Positions 43,690 to 52,375 are shown, counted from the stretch's first letter. The stretch is 64,000 bases of DNA from FACHB-1406 sp034189065 (GCA_034189065.1 JAXHVQ010000005.1:41470-105469); one strand, 5' to 3'. The notes: a model not told the origin generated them from the letters alone. Made by a program: numbers and translations.

Positions 43690-43719
43690 TTGGGGCGAAC
43701 TGGTGTTTGCCCCAATTTT
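43690..43719 (+). terminator. Intrinsic terminator after the EF-G-like gene
   Basis: TTGGGGC and GCCCCAA form a perfect 7-bp stem around a 12-base loop, followed by TTTT, 15 bases after the stop codon. Confidence 0.75.
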
Positions 43720-43928
43720 GGGGCAAAGTCAAAAGTTTATGGCGTTTTTGGATAGGCGATCGCAAGAACAGGGTGAGATTGCGTTAGAAGACCGCGATCG
43801 GGAGTTGCAACAATGTCAAAAATAACGTCAAGAATGATGTAAGATTTCCTCAAAAAGTTGGGGAAGTTCAGTCAGCTTGTTGACTTTTGAAAAGAACAAT
43901 GAGTGGCGAAGAATTGATAACGACCCGC

Positions 43929-44183
43929 TTAGCGAACGCGATCCATTTCCTCAGCTAACTCATCGGCTGTATATTGCATGAAATCAACTTGGTAACGAGC
44001 TAAAGCTATAAGAAAATCGGCGCGAGTCAGGTTCGCAACTTCTGCGGCTTTACATTGAGAAATTTCTCCCAGTTCGTACCACTTGACGGCGGCGGCAATT
44101 CGCATTTCTCGCACAAATTTGTCCGGATTTTTCCGGAGAGCCGAAAAGATAGTTTCAGGAAATTGAATAGAAACGGTTTTCAT
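43929..44183 (-). CDS. UPF0175 family small protein, antitoxin-like
   Basis: The 84-residue protein MKTVSIQFPETIFSALRKNP continues with FVREMRIAAAVKWYELGEIS and CKAAEVANLTRADFLIALAR. This is the UPF0175 pattern of a short strand for dimerisation plus a helix-turn-helix. Many members are antitoxins paired with PIN toxins; no toxin is adjacent here. It lies convergent to the EF-G-like gene. Confidence 0.88.
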   Translation of the reverse strand: MKTVSIQFPETIFSALRKNPDKFVREMRIAAAVKWYELGEISQCKAAEVANLTRADFLIALARYQVDFMQYTADELAEEMDRVR

Positions 44184-44348
44184 CAGTACATTCCGAAAAT
44201 TGAGCGAGAGGGTGGAACCTTGAATTAAAAATCTTATTTGCCGCTTTCATTTTACACCCAATCTGGTTTTCACTTCTACCAACTATCAGCTTGAGGGAAA
44301 AGCCAATAAGAAACAGGCAGTAGAATTAAGATACTTGGCTTTTTAGAT

Positions 44349-44475
44349 AAGTAGGTGGGCATAAATAAACATTACAACCCAGAATCCGAAACTGAAGCTG
44401 AAAGCCAGCTACAAAGAGGGTTTCATGATTTTCGGTCTTAATCGCTATTTTACGAATAATTGCGCCCACCTACTT
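44349..44475. mobile_element. MITE-like element with perfect 12-bp inverted ends
   Basis: AAGTAGGTGGGC (44349-44360) and GCCCACCTACTT (44464-44475) are a perfect inverted pair bounding 127 bases with no ORF. The end sequence resembles but is not identical to the 141-bp family (GTAGGGTGGGC), so it may be a relative. It lies between two UPF0175 genes. Confidence 0.7.
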
Positions 44476-44540
44476 ACAGACTTAAGATCGCTTGCCCGAT
44501 AACCGCAAAACATCATTGATAATGTGCAATGACATTAATT

Positions 44541-44792
44541 TCAGGCATTATCAACATCTTGCTCTAATTCTTCCGTTGTTAAAGAAAATGGCGAAACTTG
44601 ATATTGACTGAGTACAAGGAGAAATTGGACTCGCGGAATTCCGGCAAGCTGAGCGGCGCGCCCCGATGACAATTTTCCGAGTTCAAAGAGTTTGATTGCC
44701 GTTAAAAGTTGTAACTGTTTGACCATTCCTTCGGGAGTTTCCTTTAGAGAAAGCAAAACTTCTTCAGGAATTTCAAGTTGAACTGTACTCAT
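44541..44792 (-). CDS. UPF0175 family small protein, second copy
   Basis: From the ATG at 44792 the 83-residue protein MSTVQLEIPEEVLLSLKETP has VKQLQLLTAIKLFELGKLSS and GRAAQLAGIPRVQFLLVLSQ, the UPF0175 helix-turn-helix. It is diverged from the copy at 43929-44183. The frame stays open 62 codons upstream, and that part (VVEWLDSIDTERELLPQIKK) looks protein-like but does not belong to this family; it may be a relic of another gene. No toxin neighbour. Confidence 0.85.
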   Translation of the reverse strand: MSTVQLEIPEEVLLSLKETPEGMVKQLQLLTAIKLFELGKLSSGRAAQLAGIPRVQFLLVLSQYQVSPFSLTTEELEQDVDNA

Positions 44793-45067
44793 GTTGGAGA
44801 GCGGATTAGGGAATATTAACAATTTTAGACTGGGCAGGCATATTAGCGATCTTACCCCTTTTTCCAATGGCTTGCGATCGCGCCATTTCTTGATTTGGGG
44901 CAGAAGCTCGCGTTCTGTATCGATACTGTCGAGCCATTCTACAACTTTGTCATGGTCGATTGAGAACGAGCGCCTCATGCAATCTTGACACCTCCATCGC
45001 CAACGGGTTACTCGGGCTTAAATTCAAGTTATCTTAGTGTTGTCCCCCTTTTTCACTCCCTCTCTTC

Positions 45068-45568
45068 ATGCTCACCCACCACCGCAGACCCGTTTGTCTG
45101 TCTATCATTTCCCTCGATCTGCCCATTTGGTTTACCGTGGAGACGGCTGCAACTTTGTATCAAAAGGATCGCGATCGCTTTCACCTCCTATTAAACCAAC
45201 CGCCTTTCCCCACCTCGGAGTTCGATCTCCTGCCCGAGGCGGCACTGGAAACCGATCCCCGGGATGCCAACTCGAACAGAGGCTTATTGTGGTTGGAATT
45301 GTCGCCCTATCGCGCAATTATGACGATGCAGGGCAATGGAAAGTTGGGCTATCGCCATTTTTGGGAACGCGGTGTCTATGGCATCACGCGCTATTGGTTG
45401 TACAGCGAAACGAATTCGACGCAGGGGGCTTTTCGCTTGCGCAATTTTACTCGCAGTTTGGTGCTCGAAGGTCGTCCTTTGCCCCATACGTTGCGCGTCG
45501 AATACGAACTGTGGACCGATCGCCTGCAACTGGGAAGTTATGTGTTGAGTTTGGAAATTCATCATTAA
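45068..45568 (+). CDS. Hypothetical protein next to a lasso-B2-like gene
   Basis: The 166-residue protein has no signal peptide or membrane segment. It contains SPYRAIMTMQGNGKLGYRHF, WERGVYGITRYWLY and LRVEYELWTDRLQLGSYVLS. I do not recognise a family. Its stop lies 7 bases before the ATG of the B2-like gene, so the two are very likely co-transcribed and may act together. An overlapping frame at 45037-45579 is a shadow. A shorter start is possible. Confidence 0.75.
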   Translation: MLTHHRRPVCLSIISLDLPIWFTVETAATLYQKDRDRFHLLLNQPPFPTSEFDLLPEAALETDPRDANSNRGLLWLELSPYRAIMTMQGNGKLGYRHFWERGVYGITRYWLYSETNSTQGAFRLRNFTRSLVLEGRPLPHTLRVEYELWTDRLQLGSYVLSLEIHH

Positions 45569-45575
45569 GTTGGGG

Positions 45576-46004
45576 ATGAAAAACCGGGTGTTGAAGTTTG
45601 TCCGCCTCGAGCCGCGCGATCGCCTTCTCTTAATCCAAGCAGCGCTACTTCTCAGCGCCATTAAACTTGGATTAGCCCTATTTTCCTTCAAATCTTTACG
45701 GCAGCGACTCGCCCAATTTTCCCCCAACTCAACGCCCCAAGTTCCCATTCCCGTCGAAACAGTCGTCTGGGCAATTGAAGTTGCCAGTCGCTATATCCCT
45801 GGCGGCGCGCGCTGTTTGGCTCGCGCGTTGGCAGCTAGCGCGTTGCTCTCGCGTCAGGGATACCCCTCTCAATTGCGCATCGGTGTTGCTAAAGATGAAG
45901 TGGGTCAGTTGGAGGCTCACGCTTGGGTCGAATTGGAGGGACAAGCGATTGTCGGTCGTTTGAGGGATGGGGATCGTTTTGTCCCTTTGTCCGATTTAAA
46001 ATAA
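45576..46004 (+). CDS. Lasso-peptide B2-like transglutaminase-fold protein
   Basis: The 142-residue protein from the ATG at 45576 has an N-terminal helical/hydrophobic part (LLIQAALLLSAIKLGLALFS) and the B2 protease core: GGARCLARALAASALLSRQG with the catalytic Cys, then EAHAWVELEGQAI with His and a following acidic position. B2 proteins cleave the leader of lasso precursors. No precursor, no RRE (B1) and no asparagine-synthetase-like cyclase is visible within several kb, so it may serve another peptide or be an orphan. It is paired with the hypothetical gene upstream. Confidence 0.88.
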   Translation: MKNRVLKFVRLEPRDRLLLIQAALLLSAIKLGLALFSFKSLRQRLAQFSPNSTPQVPIPVETVVWAIEVASRYIPGGARCLARALAASALLSRQGYPSQLRIGVAKDEVGQLEAHAWVELEGQAIVGRLRDGDRFVPLSDLK

Positions 46005-46019
46005 GGAGTTTGCGATGAT

Positions 46020-46475
46020 ATGAATACTATAACACTTTACGAACAAGATTTCTTAAAATGGACGGAGCAACAAGTCGATTATTTGCAAAAAGGAGATTGG
46101 GATAAATTAGATATTGAAAATTTAGTTGAGGAAGTCGAAGCCTCGGGCAGGAGCAAACAAAAGGAACTGGGCGGCTATCTACAGGTGCTTTTGATGTACT
46201 TACTTAAATGTGAATATCAACCGGAACGCAGAACTGGAAGTTGGAATACGACTTTATCGAACTGTCGAGATAAAATCCAAGATTGTTTAGAAGATACTCC
46301 CAGTTTGCAACGTTTTTTACGAGATACAGAGTAGATTGAGAAATATTATCGGCGCGCGCGTCGAGATGCGGCGAAAGAAACTCAAAAACCGTTGGGCGTT
46401 TTTCCAGAAAATTGTCCCTATGCGATCGCGCAAATTCTCGATCCAGAATTCTTAGCTAAATCACAAGAAAAATAG
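46020..46475 (+). pseudogene. DUF29 family gene with one in-frame TAG stop
   Basis: The ATG at 46020 gives MNTITLYEQDFLKWTEQQVD, then LDIENLVEEVEASGRSKQKE and LLMYLLKCEYQPERRTGSWN, the DUF29 pattern. TAG at 46332 interrupts it. The same frame continues IEKYYRRARRDAAKETQKPL, then VFPENCPYAIAQILDPEFL to a stop at 46473, which is the expected DUF29 end. Only one base change separates it from a full gene of about 150 residues. Function of DUF29 is unknown. Confidence 0.8.
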
Positions 46476-46496
46476 GTAATATTGGAGTTGAAATTT

Positions 46497-46739
46497 ATGA
46501 CTGAAGAAAGATTGAATCGTATCGAAGGGCGGTTAACCGAACTCGAACAAAAATTTAAGACCTTGGAACTCGATATTCAACCCGAAGGTCGAATTGCTGA
46601 GGGGTTTGAGTATTTATCAAATGATATCGATTCCCTTCGCCATGAAACTCGTAAAAGACTCGACCGACTCGAACATGGACAAAATCGAATTCAAGCAAGT
46701 CTTGATGCTATTTTACGTCATCTTACGGGTATAAATTAA
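46497..46739 (+). CDS. Small coiled-coil protein
   Basis: The 80-residue protein from the ATG at 46497 (MTEERLNRIEGRLTELEQKF) is almost wholly a predicted coiled coil with regular Leu/Ile spacing, ending RIQASLDAILRHLTGIN. Such short proteins are common near DUF29 and Uma2 genes in cyanobacteria. Role unknown. It precedes the hydrolase gene by 6 bases and may be transcribed with it. Confidence 0.65.
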   Translation: MTEERLNRIEGRLTELEQKFKTLELDIQPEGRIAEGFEYLSNDIDSLRHETRKRLDRLEHGQNRIQASLDAILRHLTGIN

Positions 46740-46745
46740 AGAGCA

Positions 46746-47726
46746 ATGTTTGTTTATCTCCGAATTTTGCTACTAGCGGCGACTGCGATTTATCACGCGA
46801 TCGCGTCCCAACTTGAAAATCAAAAACCGCCTCCCGGACAACTTGTCGATGTTGGAGGATATCGCTTACATTGCTGCGTCGCCGGACGGGGAAGTCCAAC
46901 TGTTGTTCTCGACCACAGTTTAGGAGGAGTTGAAGGCTATTTCCTCATTGAAGAATTGTCAAAATTAACGCGGGTTTTTATCTACGACCGAGCGGGATAC
47001 GGATGGAGCGATCGCAGTCCGCATCCCCGTACGAGCAAACAAATTGTGACCGAATTAGATAAACTTTTAACCCAAGCTGAAATCAAACCTCCTTATATTT
47101 TAGTCGGCGATTCATTTGGAAGCTATAATGTCAGATTATATGCCTATCAGTTTCCCGAAAAAGTAATAGGCATGGTTCTGACGGATGGGCTACACGAGCG
47201 AGGAATGCTAAAAATGTCGGCTCCCTTGCAAGCATTGAAGCTCTTTTTTATATCGGGTTTTGCTATGTCTATTTTAGGCTCTTTTTTAGGAATTATCCGA
47301 GTTTTGAGCGTGGGAAGAGTCTTTGAACTCCTTAAACCCGAGTTACGAAAAATTCCTCCAGTTTCTCTGGATGCAGTTAAGCGATCGTTCTGTCGTTCCA
47401 AACATTGGATTACAATGAGCCGAGAAATGCTAAATTTGGAAAATAGCGCGCGTCAGATGAGTGAAGCTGCTTATCAATTTGAGGGAATGCCAATTGTTAA
47501 TGTCAAAGCTGATTCTTTTTTCAAGCCTTCTTTTTGGACTTTTTTAATCCCTCTCGGAGGCGCGAACCGACTGCGAGATGAGATGCACGTTGAGTTAAGC
47601 AAGCTTTCAACAAATTGCACTCAACTGAAAGCAGAGAGAAGCGGTCATTTTGTTTGGGTCGATGAACCAGATGTTATCATAGAAGCGGTCAAGCTGATTT
47701 TAGATAAAGAGAATTATTCCTACTAA
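46746..47726 (+). CDS. Alpha/beta hydrolase
   Basis: The 326-residue protein has a short hydrophobic N-terminus (LRILLLAATAIYHAI), then the hydrolase core: VVLDHSLGGVEGYF (oxyanion region), YDRAGYGWSDRSPHPRT, LVGDSFGSYNVRLYAYQFP with the nucleophile Ser, LTDGLHERG, and RSGHFVWVDEPD with the catalytic His. The substrate is unknown. It lies 39 bases before the sulfotransferase gene and is probably in one operon with it. Confidence 0.9.
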   Translation: MFVYLRILLLAATAIYHAIASQLENQKPPPGQLVDVGGYRLHCCVAGRGSPTVVLDHSLGGVEGYFLIEELSKLTRVFIYDRAGYGWSDRSPHPRTSKQIVTELDKLLTQAEIKPPYILVGDSFGSYNVRLYAYQFPEKVIGMVLTDGLHERGMLKMSAPLQALKLFFISGFAMSILGSFLGIIRVLSVGRVFELLKPELRKIPPVSLDAVKRSFCRSKHWITMSREMLNLENSARQMSEAAYQFEGMPIVNVKADSFFKPSFWTFLIPLGGANRLRDEMHVELSKLSTNCTQLKAERSGHFVWVDEPDVIIEAVKLILDKENYSY

Positions 47727-47764
47727 AATTGCTAGATTATTGTTGTCGAGAAAATGCAAAATTG

Positions 47765-48565
47765 ATGAAGTCTTACGTTTTTATTCTCTGTCCGCCTTAT
47801 TCCGGTTCGACGCTTCTCTGGAAGCTCGTTTCTACGTCTGACGCGGTATCCTCTCTGCCAAAAGAAGGGCAATTTCTACCGGAAGTCCGGAAAGTGATGC
47901 GGCGCGATCCGTGGAACTCGAACGAACAGTTTCCCTGGGAAACAATAAAAGAGGTTTGGAACAAATATTGGGATCCGAGTAAACCGCTACTTCTTGAAAA
48001 AAGTCCGCCCAATATTATTCGTACTCGCGAAATCATAGAACATTTTAGTCCCATTTATTTTCTGCTAATGGTCAGAAATCCCTATGCTCATTGCGAAAGT
48101 TTGATGCGTCGCAATAAAGTTAATGCCGAAGAAGCGGCGGAATTTACGCTCCGCTGTATGAGACAGCAGGCAGAAAATGTGGCAAACCTTGATGTGAGTC
48201 TTGCCTTTACTTACGAGGCACTCGTCCAAAATCCTAAACTTATTGCTGAAAAAATACAATCTTTTATTCCCCAAATTGGTGAATTGCAATACGACAAAAA
48301 GTTCGAGACGCGCGCCATTGATGGAATACAGTCCAGAAAAATTGTTGATTTCAATCAGAAAAAAATTGATAATTTATCGCTTAGCGACCTAGACAAAATA
48401 AATCGAGCGCTCGGCGAAAATAAGGATATAATGGAATATTGGGGCTATGAATTTTATACTCCGCCACCCCAGCACGGGTTGATTTTCATTAAAACGAGAA
48501 GTCAAGTTTGGTTTTCTAAAGGTTGGCGATTTGCTCGGAAAACAATCCGGGAAACTTTGAGGTGA
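47765..48565 (+). CDS. Sulfotransferase family protein
   Basis: From the ATG at 47765 (MKSYVFILCPPYSGSTLLWK) the protein has 266 residues. CPPYSGSTLLWKL is the PAPS 5'-phosphosulfate-binding loop, LEKSPPNIIRTR follows, and FLLMVRNPYAHCESLMRR is the 3'-phosphate-binding segment (R...S). It should transfer sulfate from PAPS to an unknown acceptor, perhaps a polysaccharide or small molecule. An upstream start at 47729 is possible but unlikely. Confidence 0.88.
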   Translation: MKSYVFILCPPYSGSTLLWKLVSTSDAVSSLPKEGQFLPEVRKVMRRDPWNSNEQFPWETIKEVWNKYWDPSKPLLLEKSPPNIIRTREIIEHFSPIYFLLMVRNPYAHCESLMRRNKVNAEEAAEFTLRCMRQQAENVANLDVSLAFTYEALVQNPKLIAEKIQSFIPQIGELQYDKKFETRAIDGIQSRKIVDFNQKKIDNLSLSDLDKINRALGENKDIMEYWGYEFYTPPPQHGLIFIKTRSQVWFSKGWRFARKTIRETLR

Positions 48566-48677
48566 GTTGGAAAACCAATGACTTTTGACAATGAGAGCGA
48601 GGAAGCAAAAACTGCGATCGCGCCTCCCTCTAACGGCTAAAATAAGTCTGCCGCACTGTTTGAGTCAAGATAAGGCT

Positions 48678-50051
48678 ATGAATTCCGATCTCGATAACTC
48701 GTTACTGCAAGCCGTTCGCCAGGGGGACAGAGAAGCCGTCAAAACAGCACTGTCCCAAGGAGCAACAATTAATGCAAGCGATCGCGACGGCACTACAGCG
48801 TTGATGAGTGCTGCTGGCTCGGGATATACGGAGATCGTCATCCTCCTACTTAACGCGGGCGCTTCCGTTAACCAACGCAGCCAACGCTATGGCATGACAG
48901 CGTTGATGCTCGCCGCCGCAACCGATCGCGCGGATGTGGTAAACTATTTGCTCGAGGCTGGAGCTGATGCCAATGCTACCAACGAAGACGGTACGCCAGC
49001 CCTCGCGATCGCGGCGTACAAGGGATATTTACCGATCGTCCAACGCCTACTCGAAGCCGGTGCCAAAGTCAGCATTCGCGATCGCGATGGCGATACTCCC
49101 CTCAACCTCGCCGTTAGTCAAGGACGAACCGCGATCGCGCGCCTCCTCCTCAATGCCGAGTCCGATCCCCGCGCGATCGTCGAAGCTTTAATTATAGCCC
49201 TCCGCGCTCAACAAAATCAATGCGTTCGAGTCTTGCTCGAAGGCAGGATCGATGTCAGCGCAACCCCTCCCAACACTCAACCCCTACTCCTCCAAGCCGT
49301 CAATACCAGTCGTGCAGACATCGTTCAACAACTCCTTCAAGCAGGTGCAGAGGTGAACGTTAGCGATGACGAAGGAGAAACGCCCCTGACTCTCGCTGCC
49401 GTTAGCGGTCGTTCGGAAATTGTAAAACTATTACTACAATCGGGTGCAAATGTCAATAGTTATGATGAAGAAGGGGAAACAGCCCTCCACTTTGCCGCGA
49501 TTGAGGGACATTTGGAAGTGGCGCGCGCGTTACTCGAGGCGGGGGCAGAAGTCGATGGACGCAACCAAGCAGGGGATACGCCTTTAATGTTAGCTGCCTT
49601 TCAGGGTCACAGCGCGATCGCCGAACTTTTAGTTCAAAATGGAGCTGATGTTAACGGTAAAAATGACAAAGAAACGCCTTTATCTCTATCATTTAGTCAA
49701 GGTTGGGTCGATATTGTGACCTTTCTCCTGAAAGCGGGAGCTGATGCCAATATCCGCCTCGATAAAGGCAAAACGCTCTTAATGATTTGTGCCGACAAGG
49801 GCGACGTAGAAATGATGCAGTCTTTACTCGAAGCGGGGGCAGATGTTAACCTGCGCGACGAAGAGGAAGCAACAGCATTAATGTGGGCAAGCCATCGCGG
49901 GTATTGCGAACCGGCAAAGGTATTGCTCGACACAAAGCGCGTCGAACTGAACGCTAAAAATCGAGGAGGTTACACGGCGTTGGGACTAGCTCAATTTAAT
50001 AATTACCCCGAAATGGTGGAATTATTGGAAAAGGCAGGAGCGGGGTTGTGA
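48678..50051 (+). CDS. Ankyrin-repeat protein
   Basis: From the ATG at 48678 (MNSDLDNSLLQAVRQGDREA) the protein has 457 residues made almost entirely of ankyrin repeats. Roughly thirteen units can be counted by the G-x-T-(A/P)-L-x-x-A...LL-x-x-GA-(D/E)-(V/I)-N pattern, for example GETALHFAAIEGHLEVARAL. It is a protein-binding scaffold with no catalytic domain. The stop codon abuts a 7-bp tandem array (50050-50140), which would extend the frame if the stop were lost. The longer frame from 48585 lacks repeat character. Confidence 0.93.
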   Translation: MNSDLDNSLLQAVRQGDREAVKTALSQGATINASDRDGTTALMSAAGSGYTEIVILLLNAGASVNQRSQRYGMTALMLAAATDRADVVNYLLEAGADANATNEDGTPALAIAAYKGYLPIVQRLLEAGAKVSIRDRDGDTPLNLAVSQGRTAIARLLLNAESDPRAIVEALIIALRAQQNQCVRVLLEGRIDVSATPPNTQPLLLQAVNTSRADIVQQLLQAGAEVNVSDDEGETPLTLAAVSGRSEIVKLLLQSGANVNSYDEEGETALHFAAIEGHLEVARALLEAGAEVDGRNQAGDTPLMLAAFQGHSAIAELLVQNGADVNGKNDKETPLSLSFSQGWVDIVTFLLKAGADANIRLDKGKTLLMICADKGDVEMMQSLLEAGADVNLRDEEEATALMWASHRGYCEPAKVLLDTKRVELNAKNRGGYTALGLAQFNNYPEMVELLEKAGAGL

Positions 50052-50140
50052 GTTCAGAGTTCAGAGTTCAGAGTTCAGAGTTCAGAGTTCAGAGTTCAGA
50101 GTTCAGAGTTCAGAGTTCAGAGTTCAGAGTTCAGGGTTCA
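50050..50140. repeat. GAGTTCA heptamer tandem array, twelve perfect copies
   Basis: Bases 50050-50133 are twelve exact copies of GAGTTCA, followed by one variant GGGTTCA and then by ATGGGTT and GACAAAGG-type repeats to about 50240. This is an STRR array. It begins inside the stop region of the ankyrin gene. Confidence 0.95.
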
Positions 50141-50224
50141 GAGTTATGGGTTATGAGTTATGGGTTATGGGTGTTAGGTGTAAGGACGAATGACAAAAGA
50201 CGAATGACAAAGGACAAATGACCA

Positions 50225-50596
50225 ATGACGAATGACAAAGGACAAATCCGACTCAAACGCTTGCAGATGTATCTGTGCCTCGTGCCGGTTTTTGGCGCGA
50301 TCCCCGCATTGTGGACTCTCTCAACCAAACAAGGCGATCGCGAACAACAATCGGTCAGTCGCTTAGCCATCACCCTAGCCTTGGGATGGCTATTAGCCTA
50401 TAGTTTATTGAGCGCGGGAGCGGGTCAAACCGCAGAAATTATCCGATTTCGGTTATTATTCCTAGATAGTTTGCTCGCCTCGGGTTACGTCCTCGTCTGT
50501 TTGGGTTTAATGCTGCGCCTGTGGCAGAGAAAACCCGTTCGCCTGCCAGGGGTGAGTCGATGGGCAGATCGAATGGGGCAGAAAAGGAGAAGGTGA
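50225..50596 (+). CDS. Small membrane protein of unknown function
   Basis: The 123-residue protein has about three hydrophobic segments: MYLCLVPVFGAIPALWTL, LAITLALGWLLAYSLLSAGA and SLLASGYVLVCLGLMLRLW. The first residues (MTNDKGQ) are encoded by the repeat DNA around 50225, so the true start may be the Met at 50267. It resembles small conserved cyanobacterial membrane proteins; no function is assigned. Confidence 0.7.
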   Translation: MTNDKGQIRLKRLQMYLCLVPVFGAIPALWTLSTKQGDREQQSVSRLAITLALGWLLAYSLLSAGAGQTAEIIRFRLLFLDSLLASGYVLVCLGLMLRLWQRKPVRLPGVSRWADRMGQKRRR

Positions 50597-50913
50597 TACC
50601 CAATCCGGTTTACACTCGACCGCGCTTCGATAGAAACGCTCTTCTCCTCTCCGGTGTCAGCCCCAAATAGTTCTCGATCGAGGGGATTTAGTATGAGAGG
50701 TTCACAGTGCTGGTTTCAACGCCGAAAAAGGGCAACTACAGGGATATACCGAAAAGACCCCAACTCCCTAACAAATGCTAAACTTGGCTCGAGGATTGCC
50801 TGATTTATCTGTAACGTTGGTGTAGAGATTGCTAAGAGAGTCGAAAATCCACTCTGACTCCCAAGCGATCGCTCGCCCTTAAAACTGCGAATTCTTTGCG
50901 TGTGAGGAAGCCC

Positions 50914-52347
50914 GTGTCAGTTCAAAAAATTCAAGATAAAAGCCACCGCCGAAACAATCGTCCTTCCGATCGAAAAGGCCCTCCAAAGCGTCCTCAGAAA
51001 CGACGCTGGTGGGCAGTTGGATTGGGTTTAACGGCGGTTGGAGTCGTTTCGGCGGCGGCGGGGGCGTTACTCGCCTTCTCTCTCTCCGCAACCCCCCTCA
51101 AACAAAGCCAACTCACGCCCGAAGAAGCTGCTTTTTTTGGCGATGATGCGATCGCGAGTAACAATCTCAAGCTTCCCTCGCTGACGCGCCCGGTGAATAT
51201 TTTAGTGGTGGGGACGAAGGTTCTCTCTTCCGATATCGATCGCCCCCTAGAAGAGTCGGGTCACGATGCTTTGGTAGACTCCTTTGAGGGATTGGCCGAT
51301 ACTTTACTGTTGCTACGATTCGATCCCGGAACCGATCGCTTGACCCTTTTATCCCTTCCCCGCGATACCCGCGCTGAAATTGAAGGGTACGGTGTGGCGA
51401 AAATTAACGACACCAACTACATCGGCGGTCCGGCGCTGACGGCGAAGACGGTGAGCAATATGCTCGAAGGCGTGCAAATCGATCGCTACATTCGTTTGAA
51501 TATTCAAGGGGTGGAAAAACTGATCGATGCTTTGGGTGGGGTTGAAGTGTATGTCCCCAAGGATATGAAGTACACCGACCAAACCCAGCATCTTTACATC
51601 GACCTGGAAAAAGGCGAACAACATCTTGACGGTAATGAAGCGTTACAATTCTTGCGCTTCCGTCACGATGAATATGGCGATCTCGGACGGGTACAACGAC
51701 AACAAATTCTCCTGCGGGCAGCCATCGAACAGATGCTCAAACCGAGTACAATTGTTCGCATTCCCAAGATGTTGAAGGTGATTCAGTCTCATCTCGATAC
51801 GAATTTAAGTGTAGAAGAATTAGTGGCTTTGGCGGGGTTTGCCGCCCAAACCGAGCGATCGCAAGTGGAAATGCTGATCCTCCCTGGCGATTTTAACGGC
51901 GATGGCCGACATGGGGTGAGTTATTGGTTGCCCAACCGTCGCGGCATTCGGGAAATGATGGCGACTCATTTCGATCTTGGTTACAGCGAGGTAGAATCGA
52001 GAAGACCCAGGTATTTAAGGATTGCTATTCAAGATAGTACCGACGATCCAGAAGCCGTACAAATGCTGGTGGAAACGCTACGGGAGGCGGGATATCAAAA
52101 CGTTTTCACCAACAACTCTTGGCAAGAACCGTTGGAAGAGACGCGCATTGTGGCGCAAAAAGGCGATCGCGACAGCGCCGAAACCCTCAAAACAACTTTG
52201 GGGTTGGGAGAGGTGCGCGTAGAAAGTACCGGCGTTCTCAGTTCTGATATTACCATTCAGGTAGGTCGCGATTGGTTGGAAATGGAGAAATCGCGCGGCG
52301 GCGTTGTCGATCGCAAGCCGGAGAGTGGGGGGTTGGAACAGGGATAA
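50914..52347 (+). CDS. LytR-CpsA-Psr (LCP) family phosphotransferase
   Basis: I choose the GTG at 50914 (VSVQKIQDKSHRRNN); earlier TTG and GTG starts at 50896 and 50902 are possible. The protein has a basic N-terminus, one membrane helix (VGLGLTAVGVVSAAAGALLA), an LCP domain (LPRDTRAEIEGYGVAKINDT, ALGGVEVYVP, ALQFLRFRHDEYGDLGRVQR) and a C-terminal LytR_C domain (about 370-470). The Arg and Asp residues that bind the pyrophosphate lipid are present. It should attach polymers from lipid carriers to the wall. It stands alone. Confidence 0.93.
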   Translation: MSVQKIQDKSHRRNNRPSDRKGPPKRPQKRRWWAVGLGLTAVGVVSAAAGALLAFSLSATPLKQSQLTPEEAAFFGDDAIASNNLKLPSLTRPVNILVVGTKVLSSDIDRPLEESGHDALVDSFEGLADTLLLLRFDPGTDRLTLLSLPRDTRAEIEGYGVAKINDTNYIGGPALTAKTVSNMLEGVQIDRYIRLNIQGVEKLIDALGGVEVYVPKDMKYTDQTQHLYIDLEKGEQHLDGNEALQFLRFRHDEYGDLGRVQRQQILLRAAIEQMLKPSTIVRIPKMLKVIQSHLDTNLSVEELVALAGFAAQTERSQVEMLILPGDFNGDGRHGVSYWLPNRRGIREMMATHFDLGYSEVESRRPRYLRIAIQDSTDDPEAVQMLVETLREAGYQNVFTNNSWQEPLEETRIVAQKGDRDSAETLKTTLGLGEVRVESTGVLSSDITIQVGRDWLEMEKSRGGVVDRKPESGGLEQG

Positions 52348-52375
52348 ATTTCCTAAAACCTCACGTTCATAATGA

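Noticed and set aside
45576..46004. A complete lasso peptide cluster
   Set aside because: Only a B2-like gene is present; no precursor, B1/RRE or asparagine-synthetase-like cyclase in the neighbouring genes.
50050..50140. Tandem repeats as a CRISPR array
   Set aside because: The units are directly adjacent 7-mers without spacers; no cas genes are present in the window.
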